In this document: piece after piece, positions 25,601 through 31,645 of the stretch
How the letters are laid out: each line of letters begins with the position of its first letter
Numbering within the stretch: the stretch's first letter is position 1
NCBI GenBank assembly: GCA_029204225.1
Contig: CM055095.1
Coordinates: forward strand, 71,525,617-71,589,616
Length of the DNA: 64,000 bases
DNA from: Diphasiastrum complanatum
Taxonomy: Eukaryota; Streptophyta; Lycopodiopsida; Lycopodiales; Lycopodiaceae
Direction: 5' to 3'
Program-made: the position numbers and the translations under genes
The notes under the pieces: generated by a model
Told to the model about the DNA's origin: nothing
Seen by the model: the letters and a program-made list of their open reading frames with translations, nothing else
The model's database searches: none

Positions 25601-26393
25601 ATTGGGTTTATTGTAAGAAATGATCTATCTGGAATTGTTATTGACCAAAGAGAATATTGCGAGTAGGAACTTATAAGTTATCTAAATAACCTCTTTTTTG
25701 TTATTGCTTGTATTGGAGTAATTGTTTGAAGCTAAGCTCCTTTGAGTTACTGAATGTTGGATAACTTACAAACCCATGTTTCTATAAATTGACTCTGAAT
25801 TTTGGTTGATTCTGTTGGTATTATACAACTAGGAAGTCAATGCCTTTAAAATCTTCATGTACATTAGGGGGAAAAATTCACTCTAATACTTGCTAATTTG
25901 AAATTTTGATCGATTGAAGCCTTGTATCAGAAATCAAGTTCGTGATATTCTTAGTGATAGGATTAAGAAAACATGCAAAGCTTTGAAAGATGAAAATTTG
26001 CTTCAAAAGCTATCAGTCAGTAAATAAGGTTTTTTAACCTTGATTCTCTCAGTACACAACATCATAGCTCAAGTAAGTCTCTTTATGCAGATGGCAATTT
26101 CAAATCCTAATGAGCAGGTAATGAGAACACTTGCTAAGGCAGGAATTCCTGACCTTATTGGAAGAGAGTGGTATTTTGTGCGTGTCCATGATGCAGTGCG
26201 TGTGTGCCGCTTGCACATGCGAGAACAGAGTCCCAAGGCAGGTGCAAATAGTTCAGAGGTCACCACATTGAACATTGATTGGCTGAAGACAGAAGAGCGA
26301 GACAGAGCTGAGAGTGCTTCACATACAAATGACACAGGACCAGAGATGAAAGACACTGAACTGGAAAAAGTTCCTCTTCTTCTTGAAGAATGA
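1633..26393 (+). CDS. SULTR4: SULTR4-type vacuolar sulfate transporter, 3' part (8 exons)
   Basis: Exons: 1633-1760, 1938-1979, 4741-4857, 5896-5947, 20872-21010, 21308-21396, 21881-21957, 26091-26393. All visible introns are GT-AG and codon phases agree throughout, giving about 314 residues and a TGA stop at 26391-26393. The translation covers the last membrane segments of the SLC26/SulP transport domain (GSFSRSAV, LFLTPLFSDIPQ, FFGIEIGV-like segment) followed by the cytosolic STAS domain (VLGRLPGTTVYRN, VTYIDSTAIHALKELY, GREWYFVRVHDAV). The HESANPHV-AVLGRLPGTTVYRN junction is characteristic of plant SULTR4, the tonoplast proton-coupled sulfate exporter, rather than SULTR1-3. The N-terminal transmembrane exons must lie left of the window. 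The C-terminal tail is acidic and ends in an ExxxLL-type motif. No stop or frameshift is seen in the exons, so the gene is probably functional despite about 23.8 kb of introns loaded with retroelements. Intron boundaries are read by eye; a cDNA would settle them. Confidence 0.88.
1938..1979 (+). CDS. SULTR4: SULTR4 42-nt micro-exon
   Basis: Acceptor TTGTAG ends at 1937 and donor GTAATA starts at 1980. It encodes CALAAIVVSAVIGL, part of a membrane helix that directly follows SDIPQ in the family. Exactly 14 codons, phase 0 on both sides. Confidence 0.85.
2350..2684 (-). mobile_element. Antisense solo LTR related to the chromovirus LTR at 20.2 kb
   Basis: Read on the minus strand, the sequence begins TGAGTTATGGACTTGGCTC and continues with blocks shared with the 3' LTR at 20179-20540: GTTATGGACT, GGCTCATTACATTCG, TATGCATAAG, TGGGCCCTTTTTATTCAT, GCGCACTATT and TTATTCAGYTGATGAT. 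A TATA-like GGCTATAAGTAGG occupies the place of TATATATAGGG in the other copy. No internal region or second LTR is adjacent, so it is a solo LTR or fragment in the 1980-4740 intron. The left end is uncertain by tens of bases. Confidence 0.7.
4080..4456 (+). mobile_element. Probable sense LTR relic with degraded primer-binding site
   Basis: A TATA box (GGGTATAAATACCCC, near 4328) is followed about 115 bp later by TGGTATAAGAGC at 4445-4456, one mismatch from the initiator-tRNA-Met primer site TGGTATCAGAGC. That order and spacing match an LTR followed by a PBS. No gag or pol coding sequence follows; exon 4741 lies 285 bp downstream. The left end is not determined. Confidence 0.4.
4221..4306 (+). 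repeat. 43-bp tandem duplication in the 1980-4740 intron
   Basis: The block starting GACAAGTGGTGCTTATA at 4221 is repeated at 4264 with a few substitutions (ATATGAATAAATTTTG versus ATACGAATAAATTTCA). Two copies, period 43 bp, just upstream of a TATAAATA box in a probable LTR relic. Confidence 0.75.
4741..4857 (+). CDS. SULTR4: SULTR4 exon: last transmembrane helices
   Basis: Acceptor TATAG ends at 4740, donor GTGAGT begins at 4858. It encodes VDYAEAFFLWRVNKKDFLLW followed by a hydrophobic helix ending GIEIGVLIA. 39 codons in phase 0. Confidence 0.87.
5896..5947 (+). CDS. SULTR4: SULTR4 exon: linker into STAS domain
   Basis: Acceptor TTACAG ends at 5895 and donor GTAAGA starts at 5948. It encodes VALSLVFVIHESANPHV plus one base of an Ala codon that is completed 14.9 kb away at 20872. 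Confidence 0.85.
6340..6507 (-). pseudogene. Ala/Gly-rich coding scrap of unknown origin
   Basis: The minus strand reads VGPPSHALPVVTALLPATQA then an Ala/Pro/Gly-rich run without stops, with higher GC than its surroundings. It abuts the GA microsatellite beside the LINE 3' end. I do not recognise the family; a retroelement ORF1 scrap is possible. Confidence 0.3.
6508..6581. repeat. (GA)26 with AAGAAGAAAGAAAG tail, left flank of LINE
   Basis: An uninterrupted GA run at 6508-6559 is followed by AAGAAGAAAGAAAGAAAGAAAG. The same arrangement, (GA)27 then AAGAAGAAAGAAAG, occurs at the other end of the LINE (10361-10430). Confidence 0.9.
7251..7676 (-). pseudogene. LINE C-terminal domain with zinc motif
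   Basis: The 141-residue frame contains RFTLGQLRVSSHQLAIETGR and ends ICQLCSLEEVE, then after a stop codon EEHFIFRCPVYYEI. Together these form a C-x2-C...H-x4-C motif typical of LINE C-termini. The TAA at about 7251 breaks it. Confidence 0.7.
7673..8860 (-). pseudogene. LINE reverse transcriptase
   Basis: On the minus strand, motifs in order are GNYRTIMIEHVLTKLYG (about 8800), AGFRSHYSTTDHI, FLDFRKAFNSVPR, GVKQGCSLSPVLFGLYIDEL, ILLYADDVVLVSP (catalytic YADD) and NTAKTKVMVF. A TGA at about 8621 interrupts the frame where an Arg CGA is likely ancestral. The rest (7673-8620, 315 residues) is open. Confidence 0.85.
8887..9483 (-). pseudogene. LINE linker region between endonuclease and RT
   Basis: This 198-residue minus-strand frame includes RWYDVECRSLCQLV, RRSYHRTLRRKKRIYDD, FWHEFIPRAPPPLL and MVLTAIKRMKSHKARD, corresponding to the region before the RT where LINEs carry W(Y/W)D...C and KA..D blocks. 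A frameshift separates it from the RT part. Confidence 0.65.
9793..10344 (-). pseudogene. LINE endonuclease domain fragment
   Basis: The 183-residue minus-strand frame shows DFITDRDLLLFMETHEGQ, RGSGGVACLYRESL and HILLTGDFNARTS, matching exonuclease-endonuclease-phosphatase domains of non-LTR retrotransposons (ET, GG.A and GDFNAR motifs). The domain is cut at its N-terminus by the LINE truncation point. Confidence 0.8.
10361..10691. repeat. GA / GT microsatellite complex
   Basis: (GA)27 at 10361-10414, AAGAAGAAAGAAAG, a short GA run at 10433-10452, interrupted GT runs at about 10461-10545 and 10605-10623, and (GA)34 at 10624-10691. The open frames of Leu/Ser, Arg/Glu or Thr/His repeats here are artefacts of the repeat. 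Confidence 0.95.
11487..12427 (+). pseudogene. Chromovirus gag
   Basis: In pieces over two frames: SLDDCFTHIDARMDCLDIRI, a Ser/Gly/Pro-rich stretch, and FGRAQTWWRVYRSEPARE, which resembles the gypsy gag capsid domain (retrotrans_gag), ending before a CCHC knuckle. TAG stops are at 11781-11783 and 12425-12427, the latter directly before QKRLCYRC. A +1 shift near 11950 separates the halves. Confidence 0.7.
12440..12475 (+). other. Gag zinc knuckle (CCHC)
   Basis: CYRCKSREHMAC fits C-x2-C-x4-H-x4-C, the nucleocapsid zinc knuckle. Confidence 0.85.
12600..13218 (+). pseudogene. Chromovirus protease and start of RT, upstream half
   Basis: ALVDTGHRHSFIS (Asp-Thr-Gly at 12732-12740) is the aspartic protease active site. 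Downstream in a second frame are ADWFSLLGTIVVDLSQQTLFF and FDLLHRYSVHFSELTSLPP, which precede RT in gypsy pol. The frame stops being meaningful at 13219, where the nested element begins, and resumes at 17234. Confidence 0.75.
13219..13664 (-). repeat. 3' LTR of nested element (left copy)
   Basis: 446 bp with TG...CA ends, followed by the reverse polypurine tract at 13665-13674. Matches 16785-17228 almost throughout. Confidence 0.92.
13675..16010 (-). other. Interior of nested element, no coding domain recognised
   Basis: Pyrimidine-rich on the plus strand with many short GA/CT-rich words (TTGAACTT, CTTGAAT). Neither strand shows gag, protease, RT or integrase motifs. Short frames at 14404-14616 and 15334-15540 look fortuitous. 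The element would need proteins in trans. Confidence 0.6.
16010..16435. repeat. Cluster of degenerate CAGCGATC boxes
   Basis: At least a dozen variants of CAGCGATCTG (CAGCGATCAG, CAGCGAACAT, CAGCGATTCA, CAGCGATCCA and others) at irregular spacing of about 20-50 bp. It lies about 340 bp from the PBS, that is, in the 5' leader of the antisense element. Confidence 0.75.
16785..17228 (-). repeat. 5' LTR of nested element (right copy)
   Basis: 444 bp with TG...CA ends, immediately preceded by the reverse-complemented primer-binding site at 16773-16784 and followed by the TTATG duplication. Confidence 0.92.
17234..17980 (+). pseudogene. Chromovirus reverse transcriptase
   Basis: GTGATGTCGACC continues the frame broken at 13218. 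Motifs are SRAPYRMSKVERDEV, MDYCALNKLIICNQYPVP, FSKIDLRYGYYQIRM and YVYDILVFS. The catalytic box reads YVYD (17728-17739) instead of YVDD, so one of the two metal-binding Asp residues is Tyr. TAG stops at 17331-17333, 17675-17677 and 17923-17925 each sit where the family has Gln. Confidence 0.88.
17971..18520 (+). pseudogene. Chromovirus RNase H
   Basis: FIVETDASSVGLGALL (first catalytic Asp), RYSVHEKELLAVIHALKKW (catalytic Glu) and FDIITDHECLRYLL (Asp) follow the Ty3/gypsy RNase H pattern. A TAG at 18415-18417 interrupts DH.YRWLQ, where Gln is conserved. Confidence 0.85.
18600..19536 (+). pseudogene. Chromovirus integrase
   Basis: The HHCC zinc domain (DAHASPIGGHFG ... CTFCARNKYS) is followed by WTDISMDFILGLP (Asp), FDRDSKFTSSFW (Asp) and DGQAEVLNRILEDSLR (Glu), the DDE core. 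A frameshift near 19080 splits the domain into frames 18669-19112 and 19081-19536. Confidence 0.87.
19540..19965 (+). pseudogene. Chromovirus integrase tail and chromodomain
   Basis: After LASRCYGPYRIMECLSPVTY and DTFHVSLLR-like blocks typical of the integrase tail, the chromodomain reads QVQFLVQWDGHRIEEATWEP (about 19795-19860). In the family this domain targets integration to marked chromatin. TAG stops at 19624-19626 and 19774-19776. Confidence 0.8.
20179..20560 (+). repeat. 3' LTR of chromovirus
   Basis: It begins after a PPT-like GGCAAGGGAG with AGTTATGGACTCGG and contains a TATA box (GGGTATATATAGGG near 20400). Homology to the antisense solo LTR at 2350-2684 fixes its identity. The right end, about 310 bp before exon 20872, is not exactly placed. 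Confidence 0.7.
20872..21010 (+). CDS. SULTR4: SULTR4 exon: start of STAS domain
   Basis: Acceptor GTGCAG ends at 20871 and donor GTGAGC begins at 21011. It encodes VLGRLPGTTVYRNVKQYPDA, then YLGIVIVRVDAPIYFANISF, the first strands of the STAS fold. The exon resumes the frame correctly across the retroelement-filled intron. Confidence 0.88.
21308..21396 (+). CDS. SULTR4: SULTR4 exon: STAS domain middle
   Basis: Acceptor TTTCAAG ends at 21307, donor GTATGT starts at 21397. It encodes LRKYEFNSGSNAIRGADTGQ then IQFIILDLS. The GADTGQ stretch occupies the variable loop of the STAS domain; IILDLS is the conserved strand before the putative regulatory serine loop. Confidence 0.85.
21881..21957 (+). 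CDS. SULTR4: SULTR4 exon: STAS regulatory loop and helix
   Basis: Acceptor TTGACAG ends at 21880 and donor GTACAT begins at 21958. With two bases completing a Pro codon it reads PVTYIDSTAIHALKELYQEY then KVRDIQ. YIDST is the STAS loop that in the family carries the conserved Ser/Thr important for activity. Confidence 0.87.
23502..23573 (-). other. tRNA-like domain in TRIM 3' LTR (left copy)
   Basis: The minus strand reads GGCGGATAGCTCAGTGGTAG and so on. The D arm GCTC-AGTGGTA-GAGC and the T arm CTGGG-TTCGAAT-CCTAG pair well; the anticodon arm is weak and the acceptor stem mostly does not pair. A box TAGCTCAGTGG (23557-23567) and B box GGTTCGAATCC (23513-23523) match Pol III internal promoter consensus. 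Because it is an integral part of an LTR, it is not annotated as a tRNA gene. Confidence 0.88.
23764..23835 (-). other. tRNA-like domain in TRIM 5' LTR (right copy)
   Basis: Identical to the copy at 23502-23573 across the whole 72 nt; all three differences between the LTRs lie outside it. In element orientation transcription from the A and B boxes would begin in the 5' LTR and read toward the PBS. No run of four Ts follows within the LTR, so Pol III could read into the interior. Confidence 0.88.
23884..24153 (-). pseudogene. Ty1/copia RNase H relic
   Basis: The minus strand shows TWNSNKRPRIASLFTKAEYR, ASCEAILLQNL and HYDNQSCIQLSK, corresponding to the copia RNase H blocks (W.S.KQ..V..S..EAEY, and DN.S...L). 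No neighbouring RT or LTR of this element is visible. Confidence 0.75.
24650..25100 (+). pseudogene. Degenerate Ty3/gypsy RT relic
   Basis: In shifting frames the sequence shows INYCAYNKSTRK, VLDRLSKAKYLSKIHLRNGY and YVKTTFQT.YGHFKYIVMPF, corresponding to RT motifs around DYR.LN, F.K.D...GYHQ and KT.F.T..G..E...MPFG. Multiple stops and frameshifts. Confidence 0.75.
26091..26393 (+). CDS. SULTR4: SULTR4 last exon: STAS end and C-terminal tail
   Basis: Acceptor ATGCAG ends at 26090; TGA at 26391-26393. It encodes MAISNPNEQVMRTLAKAGIP, LIGREWYFVRVHDAV, then a tail of about 55 residues rich in Glu, Asp, Ser and Thr that ends EKVPLLLEE. The ATG at the exon start is an internal Met, not a start codon: ...RDIQ|MAISNPN is the expected family junction. 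An AATAAA lies near 26896. Confidence 0.87.
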   Translation: MAISNPNEQVMRTLAKAGIPDLIGREWYFVRVHDAVRVCRLHMREQSPKAGANSSEVTTLNIDWLKTEERDRAESASHTNDTGPEMKDTELEKVPLLLEE

Positions 26394-27025
26394 TTTATTA
26401 AGAGGGATATTATACCTTTTACCATTTGGTTTCAAGCTGGGAAACAATCCTGTAAAAAGTACAATTATTCATTGAGAGAGATTTTCACCCTTTGGTCATG
26501 ATCATTTCAGAGGTTGGTCAATAGAAGCTGGCCTACCTCAAATTTGTGTTTTAGTTTTTGGTATGTCTGCTCAAATGTCGCTGTAATCATAAGGATGAGA
26601 TTGCTGCGAGGCATTACATTGTTGCCTGAATGAAAGTTATTTAGCCTGATAGAATCATAAACATGTGAAATATGACTAGTTTCAGTGTAGTTTTCAGATT
26701 GCAGTAGAGCAAATGCCGGCTGCTAAAGGGCTAGAAGGCAATGTCAAAGCCAAAGTCTAAACTGCACATTGTGACTCTTCTTAGTGCTCAGAAATTCATA
26801 TTGTATCTATTTACAAGCAGAACCATGGTTTTAGTGGCTAGAAATGATTACCAGAACGGGATCACTTCTCTTTTGTGCCAGTCTCCCTGTCACAAATAAA
26901 CTCTAGATATGCTTTCTGTATGAATGAAGATCCAACTCTTCATTGTTCCACCATGCTATATGGAAACAGGTTATGGTAATGCTAAAGCCCTCCATTAACA
27001 TGCAATTAACTGATTCTTCTGATTA
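26394..27025 (+). other. Transporter 3' UTR region
   Basis: AT-rich sequence after the transporter stop with AATAAA near 26896. No other gene or repeat is seen. Confidence 0.4.
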
Positions 27026-27033
27026 CTTGAAAG

Positions 27034-27208
27034 CTGAGGAAGCGGACCCCGGGCGTGAACGCGCTTCTGGACGCGTCCGGGGTGGACGCACTTTTTTTTT
27101 TTTTTTTCCGCATGTAAAATAGGTTAAAAAAAACGAGAGGACGCGTCCGCGTCCGGACGCCAGACGCGGATGCGAAATGGCCGCATCCGCAGTGGACGCG
27201 CCTGTGTG
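27034..27208. mobile_element. GC-rich 175-bp insert with 8-bp duplication (hAT-like MITE?)
   Basis: CTTGAAAG occurs at 27026-27033 and 27209-27216, flanking an island of strongly different composition with repeated and palindromic GACGCGTCC words, an internal poly-T run (about 27091-27107) and several GGACGC/GCGTCC inverted copies. An 8-bp target duplication suggests a hAT-type non-autonomous DNA element, though clear terminal inverted repeats are not evident. It lies about 640 bp after the transporter stop. Confidence 0.5.
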
Positions 27209-27216
27209 CTTGAAAG

Positions 27217-28906
27217 TATGAAGCCTTTTCAAGGATTAAAAGTCTGCTGGGAAAAAAACACTTTCATGAATGGTTTCAACTCTCTAAACTTCCTCTTCAT
27301 GACATTTGTTATTTGAACTGTTATTTGGACTGATATATTCCGATCTAGCTTCTTATTCTCCTCACTGATGAGATATGGAAGTGACTAAAAGTTATAAGTC
27401 GTGTTGCTTTTCAGACAAAATTGTTGCAAAGTATTCGAAAAATTTCAAGACTATCGTGAAGTCAATGTAGTGCCCAAAGGCTCTCTTATTGGTCCATCTA
27501 CATTCAAATTTCCCCCGCTCTTGTAAACTATGTGAAGTTAAACTCGTATTGCATCCATGGAATGAAATGTAGAGAGGACCTTACATCTTCTTTAAAAGCC
27601 AAGTGTTAAATATAAAGAAATCTTAGGTCGGGGTTAGTTTGGTACATTGTCTCGATTCTTTTGTCTTTAACAAAGCCAATTCAAAAAATGCATGCGTTAC
27701 TAATCCTAGTTTGTAGGGATGGGAGTAATTTTGATACTGGAGTGTCTGTATTGAATCAACTTGATCTTGGTTGGAGTACTAGGATCCAGAAGGGGTTGAT
27801 TATGTGAGAAATTTGGTGGCAAGAGGTAAGTGGGTTGAAAGACTTGAAAGAGAGAATGTGTTCTTTGTCTCAGAGATTTCCAAGGTATGTTATTTACTCA
27901 AGAGAAATAGAATTCTTTAATAGCTGAGTTACAAGATTCTCAGTGAGATATATGAGTAACATATGCGAACTTTGGAGGAATTTGCCAGATAATGACATAT
28001 GTGTTTATGTATTGGGTCATAGTGAGATATTCTCATATGTGCACGATTAATCTTGTTTGGATCTACTATGTATTTTTGGTTATTAAGGTTATCTAGTGCA
28101 CTTAACTTAGTCGGTGAACATAGACATATGATCAAGTCTTGTGTTTGACAATTACTTGTAGAGTTAACAGATCTGTTCTGACAGATCTATAGGTTAACGT
28201 AAGAGTGATTTGGATATGGATCTAAATGTGGTGTTGTATGGTACAATTAAGATATGCACTTGGACATTTGGGATATTTAAATTATGGGCAATTAACTTGA
28301 GTAGTTGATTTACTCTTGTGGAAGTTAATTGGTAAAACGGACAGTGTGAAGAAAATTCATCGGAAACTTTTTGTTTTGTGTGTATTGCTTGTAAGATACA
28401 TAATTTATGAGTCATTTGGATTCACCAGGAAATTGTGTGGATAGGATATATGGAATTCTTGGGTGAGTGTTTCTTAGTTGAGAAATAGACTTGATTCATT
28501 AGTGATAGTATCCTTGAGAGCTCAATTGGATACCGGATCCTAATGACTTCAAGAATGGTAAACTAAATTTTTGGAATTCAGTTGAGTGGTTGGACACACA
28601 CTCCAGTGTTCCTTAATAATTATGGGGTGAGATTCCAGTGAATTATGTATGATTGACAAATCATAAGAATTTAGCTATTTGTGATTGATGAATCATAAAC
28701 AAATACTTAATTATTAGAAATTTTTTGTTTGAATATGCATCTAATAAATGTGCATTTGTTCTTGTTTCCACTTAGTTCTATATATGTAGCATACAATGTA
28801 TAATGAGAGCTCTTTAAAAAAACATTCTCTTCTGAAAATCCTAAAAAAATTTAAAACATAAGATCTCTTAACAAAAATGATCTTATTTGTCCTTCAGATT
28901 TATATC
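27217..28906. other. AT-rich intergenic DNA, nothing recognised
   Basis: No coding domain, LTR or tandem repeat could be named on either strand. Confidence 0.5.
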
Positions 28907-28911
28907 CTCCC

Positions 28912-29415
28912 AGTTGGGAATGATTGAGACACACATTGTGGTCTGATAGGCCACAGCAGAGGAAGGTCGTCGTCCCAACAAAGAAAATACGATGAACAAT
29001 ATGAAAACTAATAATGTAAGTATCTTGGATAACTTAGAGAATGGAATGATAGAGCAGTTTTGATATGTGATGAACGTCAGTATAGGTGTTGCAGACAACT
29101 ATAAAGAGAGAATGTGAAACGATTAGGCATCTTAGACAGCCGTGCACTTTTCAATTATTGACATAAAGAAATGTGAATCAATTAGGCGTCTATGATAGCC
29201 ATACATTTCTTCATTACTGATATTTTTGATAGTAGAGGAAGAAAAGTAAGAGTTATTCAAGCATTTAACATGAATGCAAGGTGATAGAACAATAACGAAT
29301 CTGTATTATCAATGTTGTAGTAACAACTATCAGATTACAAGACAATCGTGCTGAGCGCGTAATCCTACTTACAGAAACAAATAATTGCTATTTTTCTAAA
29401 AACAATTTTCTCTCT
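28912..29415 (-). repeat. Truncated 3' LTR of the antisense copia element
   Basis: About 500 bp homologous to 31646-32150, ending where the two copies diverge after a CT-rich run. The missing part is the U3 side. Confidence 0.85.
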
Positions 29416-29469
29416 CTATATGATTTTGACATAATTATTCTATTTTTTTTCACGAAAATAACTTTATTG

Positions 29470-29835
29470 TTGACATAATTACGTGAACAAGCTTATTAAC
29501 ATCAACTAAAAGTGACCTTTTGGTGACGCTTGGACCGGTTTGGCCGGTCGACTAGCCCGTCGGGCTCAACAAAGAGGCCCGGCGGGATCCGTCAGGCTAT
29601 AAAGAAGCCTGCTGGGCCCACCATTGCGCTAGTCCCTTCATAGCAAGCTGTGCAAGCCCGGTGGGCTCCTTTGTATAGCCCGACAAGTTCCGTCAGGCCT
29701 CTTTGTAAAGCCCGACGGGTAATCTATTTGGCAGGTTTTGGCCGAAAGAACGTAAATATGAACGTTATTAACATTTTAGGGCACCGAAAATAACCCTTAA
29801 ATTTTTCAAAATTTCACTTTACGTAATTACGTTTT
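29470..29835. repeat. GC-rich foldback (long imperfect inverted repeat)
   Basis: The left arm AGCCCGTCGGGCTCAACAAA (about 29551) pairs with the right arm ending TTTGTAAAGCCCGACGGGT (about 29720). Inner blocks GGCCCGGCGGG, GTCAGGC and GCTGGGCCCACC also have inverted partners. AT-rich outer arms (TAATTACGTGAA and TTTACGTAATTACG) extend the symmetry. Composition is far from that of the surrounding copia element. Confidence 0.65.
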
Positions 29836-30028
29836 TGAAAACCTTGGCTAGTGTGAGATTTTCGAATAGGAACTTGCATGGAGTCATGTGCTGAGAAGTA
29901 CCGAAATCGAGATACCAATCCATGGCATCTCTAATGAGTTCATCTTGTACTATCAGCGCTTTTTCATCTTTTTGAAAATTTCTGACAGAGTCAGAGCCTC
30001 CTTGGTGATGTTGCATCTTCTTTTTCAC
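29819..30028 (-). pseudogene. Copia protease scrap
   Basis: DWYLDFGTSQHMTPCKFLFE matches the copia protease active-site region W.LDSGAS.HMT, with Phe and Thr replacing Ser and Ala. The domain is cut shortly after. Confidence 0.75.
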
Positions 30029-30215
30029 TTCGTTGTGCTTGAGAATCCGATAGTCTTTGATGTCGTGATTGAATCTCTTGTAGTATCTGCAATAGAATTT
30101 GGTCTTGGTAGGTTGTTGTTGTCGACTGTGTTGTTGTTGTTGTTATTGCATTGAATCTGTGTGCTCAGCCTCTGTCTTCTTATCCTTGAAGTTCTTCTTC
30201 TTGGAATGCGGCTTA

Positions 30216-30590
30216 TTAGAGTACAAGGCCATTGACTTGGTACTCGAGGTAGATAAACTCTTTCTCCTTACTTCTTCCTACAATAGACTTGTTGTCAGCT
30301 TCTGTAGTGATAGCGCAGGAGTATTGCTTTAAAACAATACCATATTGTCGTAGGAGGGTGGAAGATTGGCAAGAAGACATCGTAGAGTCTTCTTCTGAAA
30401 CATGGGAACCTATAGTAGCTAACCGATTTAGCAATTGTTTGAACTCATTCAAATGATCACTAACTGAGGTGCCTTCGCTCATTTTGAGGGTACAGACCTT
30501 CTTTCTCAAGAAGAGACGAGTTGATACATCTGAAGTTTCATAAATACTTGTCAAAATGTCTCATACTTATTTAGGAGTGGAACAATTTGA
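30216..30590 (-). pseudogene. Copia gag, downstream part
   Basis: SIYETSDVSTRLFLRKKVCT, LKMSEGTSVSDHLNEFKQLL and NRLATIGSHVSEEDS are the UBN2-type gag core of copia elements. The upstream gag part is separated by the 30590-31235 segment. Confidence 0.85.
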
Positions 30591-31235
30591 TACATGAGCT
30601 ATTTGATGTGAAGAATTGCCAAAAATTGGCAAATCTAGCTTGATCAAAAACCATGTAGAATAGTGTAAATTGTGTACACAAGTGGGTCCCGTACATGTGA
30701 GGCCATGATGCCACATGGGAAACCCATCATAATGTAGGTTAGGTCAAGTCAAGAGAGCTGGTCATGTCTATTTGGTAGTCATCCCTACTTTATAGGACCT
30801 ACACCTAAGTTTAAGGTGAGAATTTGACCAACTAGCTACCTACCAAGCATAACTCTAGGAAATAGACTAGGGTTTCATTTTAGGTCAAGGAGAGTGAGTT
30901 AACTTCCTTATTACATGCTGGAAATCCACCTAACTTCAAGAAGGAAGTCGAATTTGGTATGTATTCCCTCTCTCCATAGTGAGAAGATAGAAAATTTTTG
31001 GAGCTCATTGGCAATCTCAAGCTAGTTCACTATGTACATTGAGTTTTTGTGATCCAAATGAAACCAAATCAATTTCTACTTGTTTCTCAGGTTGAAGGCC
31101 GTACTACAGCCTGTATTACACACGTGTGGGCTCGGATTTCAATGTTTATCAATGCTTTTGATTGTTAATGCTTGTTGTTTGTCAAATTGCCAATCTAGAT
31201 CAACTTTTTTGTGTCTAGTTTTTTGATAGATTGTT
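30590..31235. mobile_element. Segment interrupting copia gag
   Basis: Gag homology stops near 30590 and resumes at about 31235 (DLQKIHKSDW side). The edges share similar words in direct orientation: ATTGGCAAATCTAGCTTGATC at the left (about 30627) and ATTGCCAATCTAGATC at the right (about 31187). No domain or TIR is evident; the type of element is unknown. Confidence 0.4.
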
Positions 31236-31239
31236 AAGC

Positions 31240-31445
31240 AAGCATCCAATCACTCTTGTGGATCTTTTGTAGATCCATTTATGGTCCTAAAGTACAGTAC
31301 TTTCACATTTGAGTATCTTTCAGATTTAAGGATACAATGGCAAGAGCTTTGCCATCCTTTGCTTCCCATGCTGGTAGCAGTTATGCTTTTGCCGGTTTGG
31401 CTATAAAACCGTTGACATACCCCATAGCTCCTTTTCAATCAGTAT
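31240..31445 (-). pseudogene. Copia gag, N-terminal part
   Basis: The minus strand reads AWEAKDGKALAIVSLNLKDT with two stop codons near, matching the W...D..A...I..S/L..... region at the start of copia gag. It lies about 190 bp from the PBS as expected. Confidence 0.65.
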
Positions 31446-31645
31446 CATCCTCATTTTGAATTTCCACATATGGAAATCATCTCTATTGAACTTATTGATC
31501 AAGCGGATGTATGAGGTTGAACCTTCCATGAAGAACAGAAATTGAACACAAATCAAATGTAAACTAGCTCTAAAAATATGAACATATTAGGTTCTTTTAA
31601 TCCTTGGACTCTAGTAAATCCAAAACCAAAGCTCTGATACCACTG

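Larger units (their letters stand above)
21958..26090 (+). other. Last transporter intron (4.1 kb) with three element relics
   Basis: Contains the TRIM at 23473-23878, a copia RNase H relic (23884-24153, minus) and a gypsy RT relic (24650-25100, plus). The remainder is AT-rich with no domain seen; a Lys/Glu-type minus-strand stretch near 22640-22760 is too decayed to name. Confidence 0.75.

Noticed and set aside
26040-26090. Upstream ATG at 26040 as start of a separate gene
   Set aside because: The frame joins the last transporter exon only because the intron end is open; homology starts exactly at the acceptor 26090/26091.
1633-26393. Sulfate transporter as a pseudogene or two separate genes
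   Set aside because: All exon phases and splice sites agree across the retroelement-filled introns and no stop occurs in the exons.
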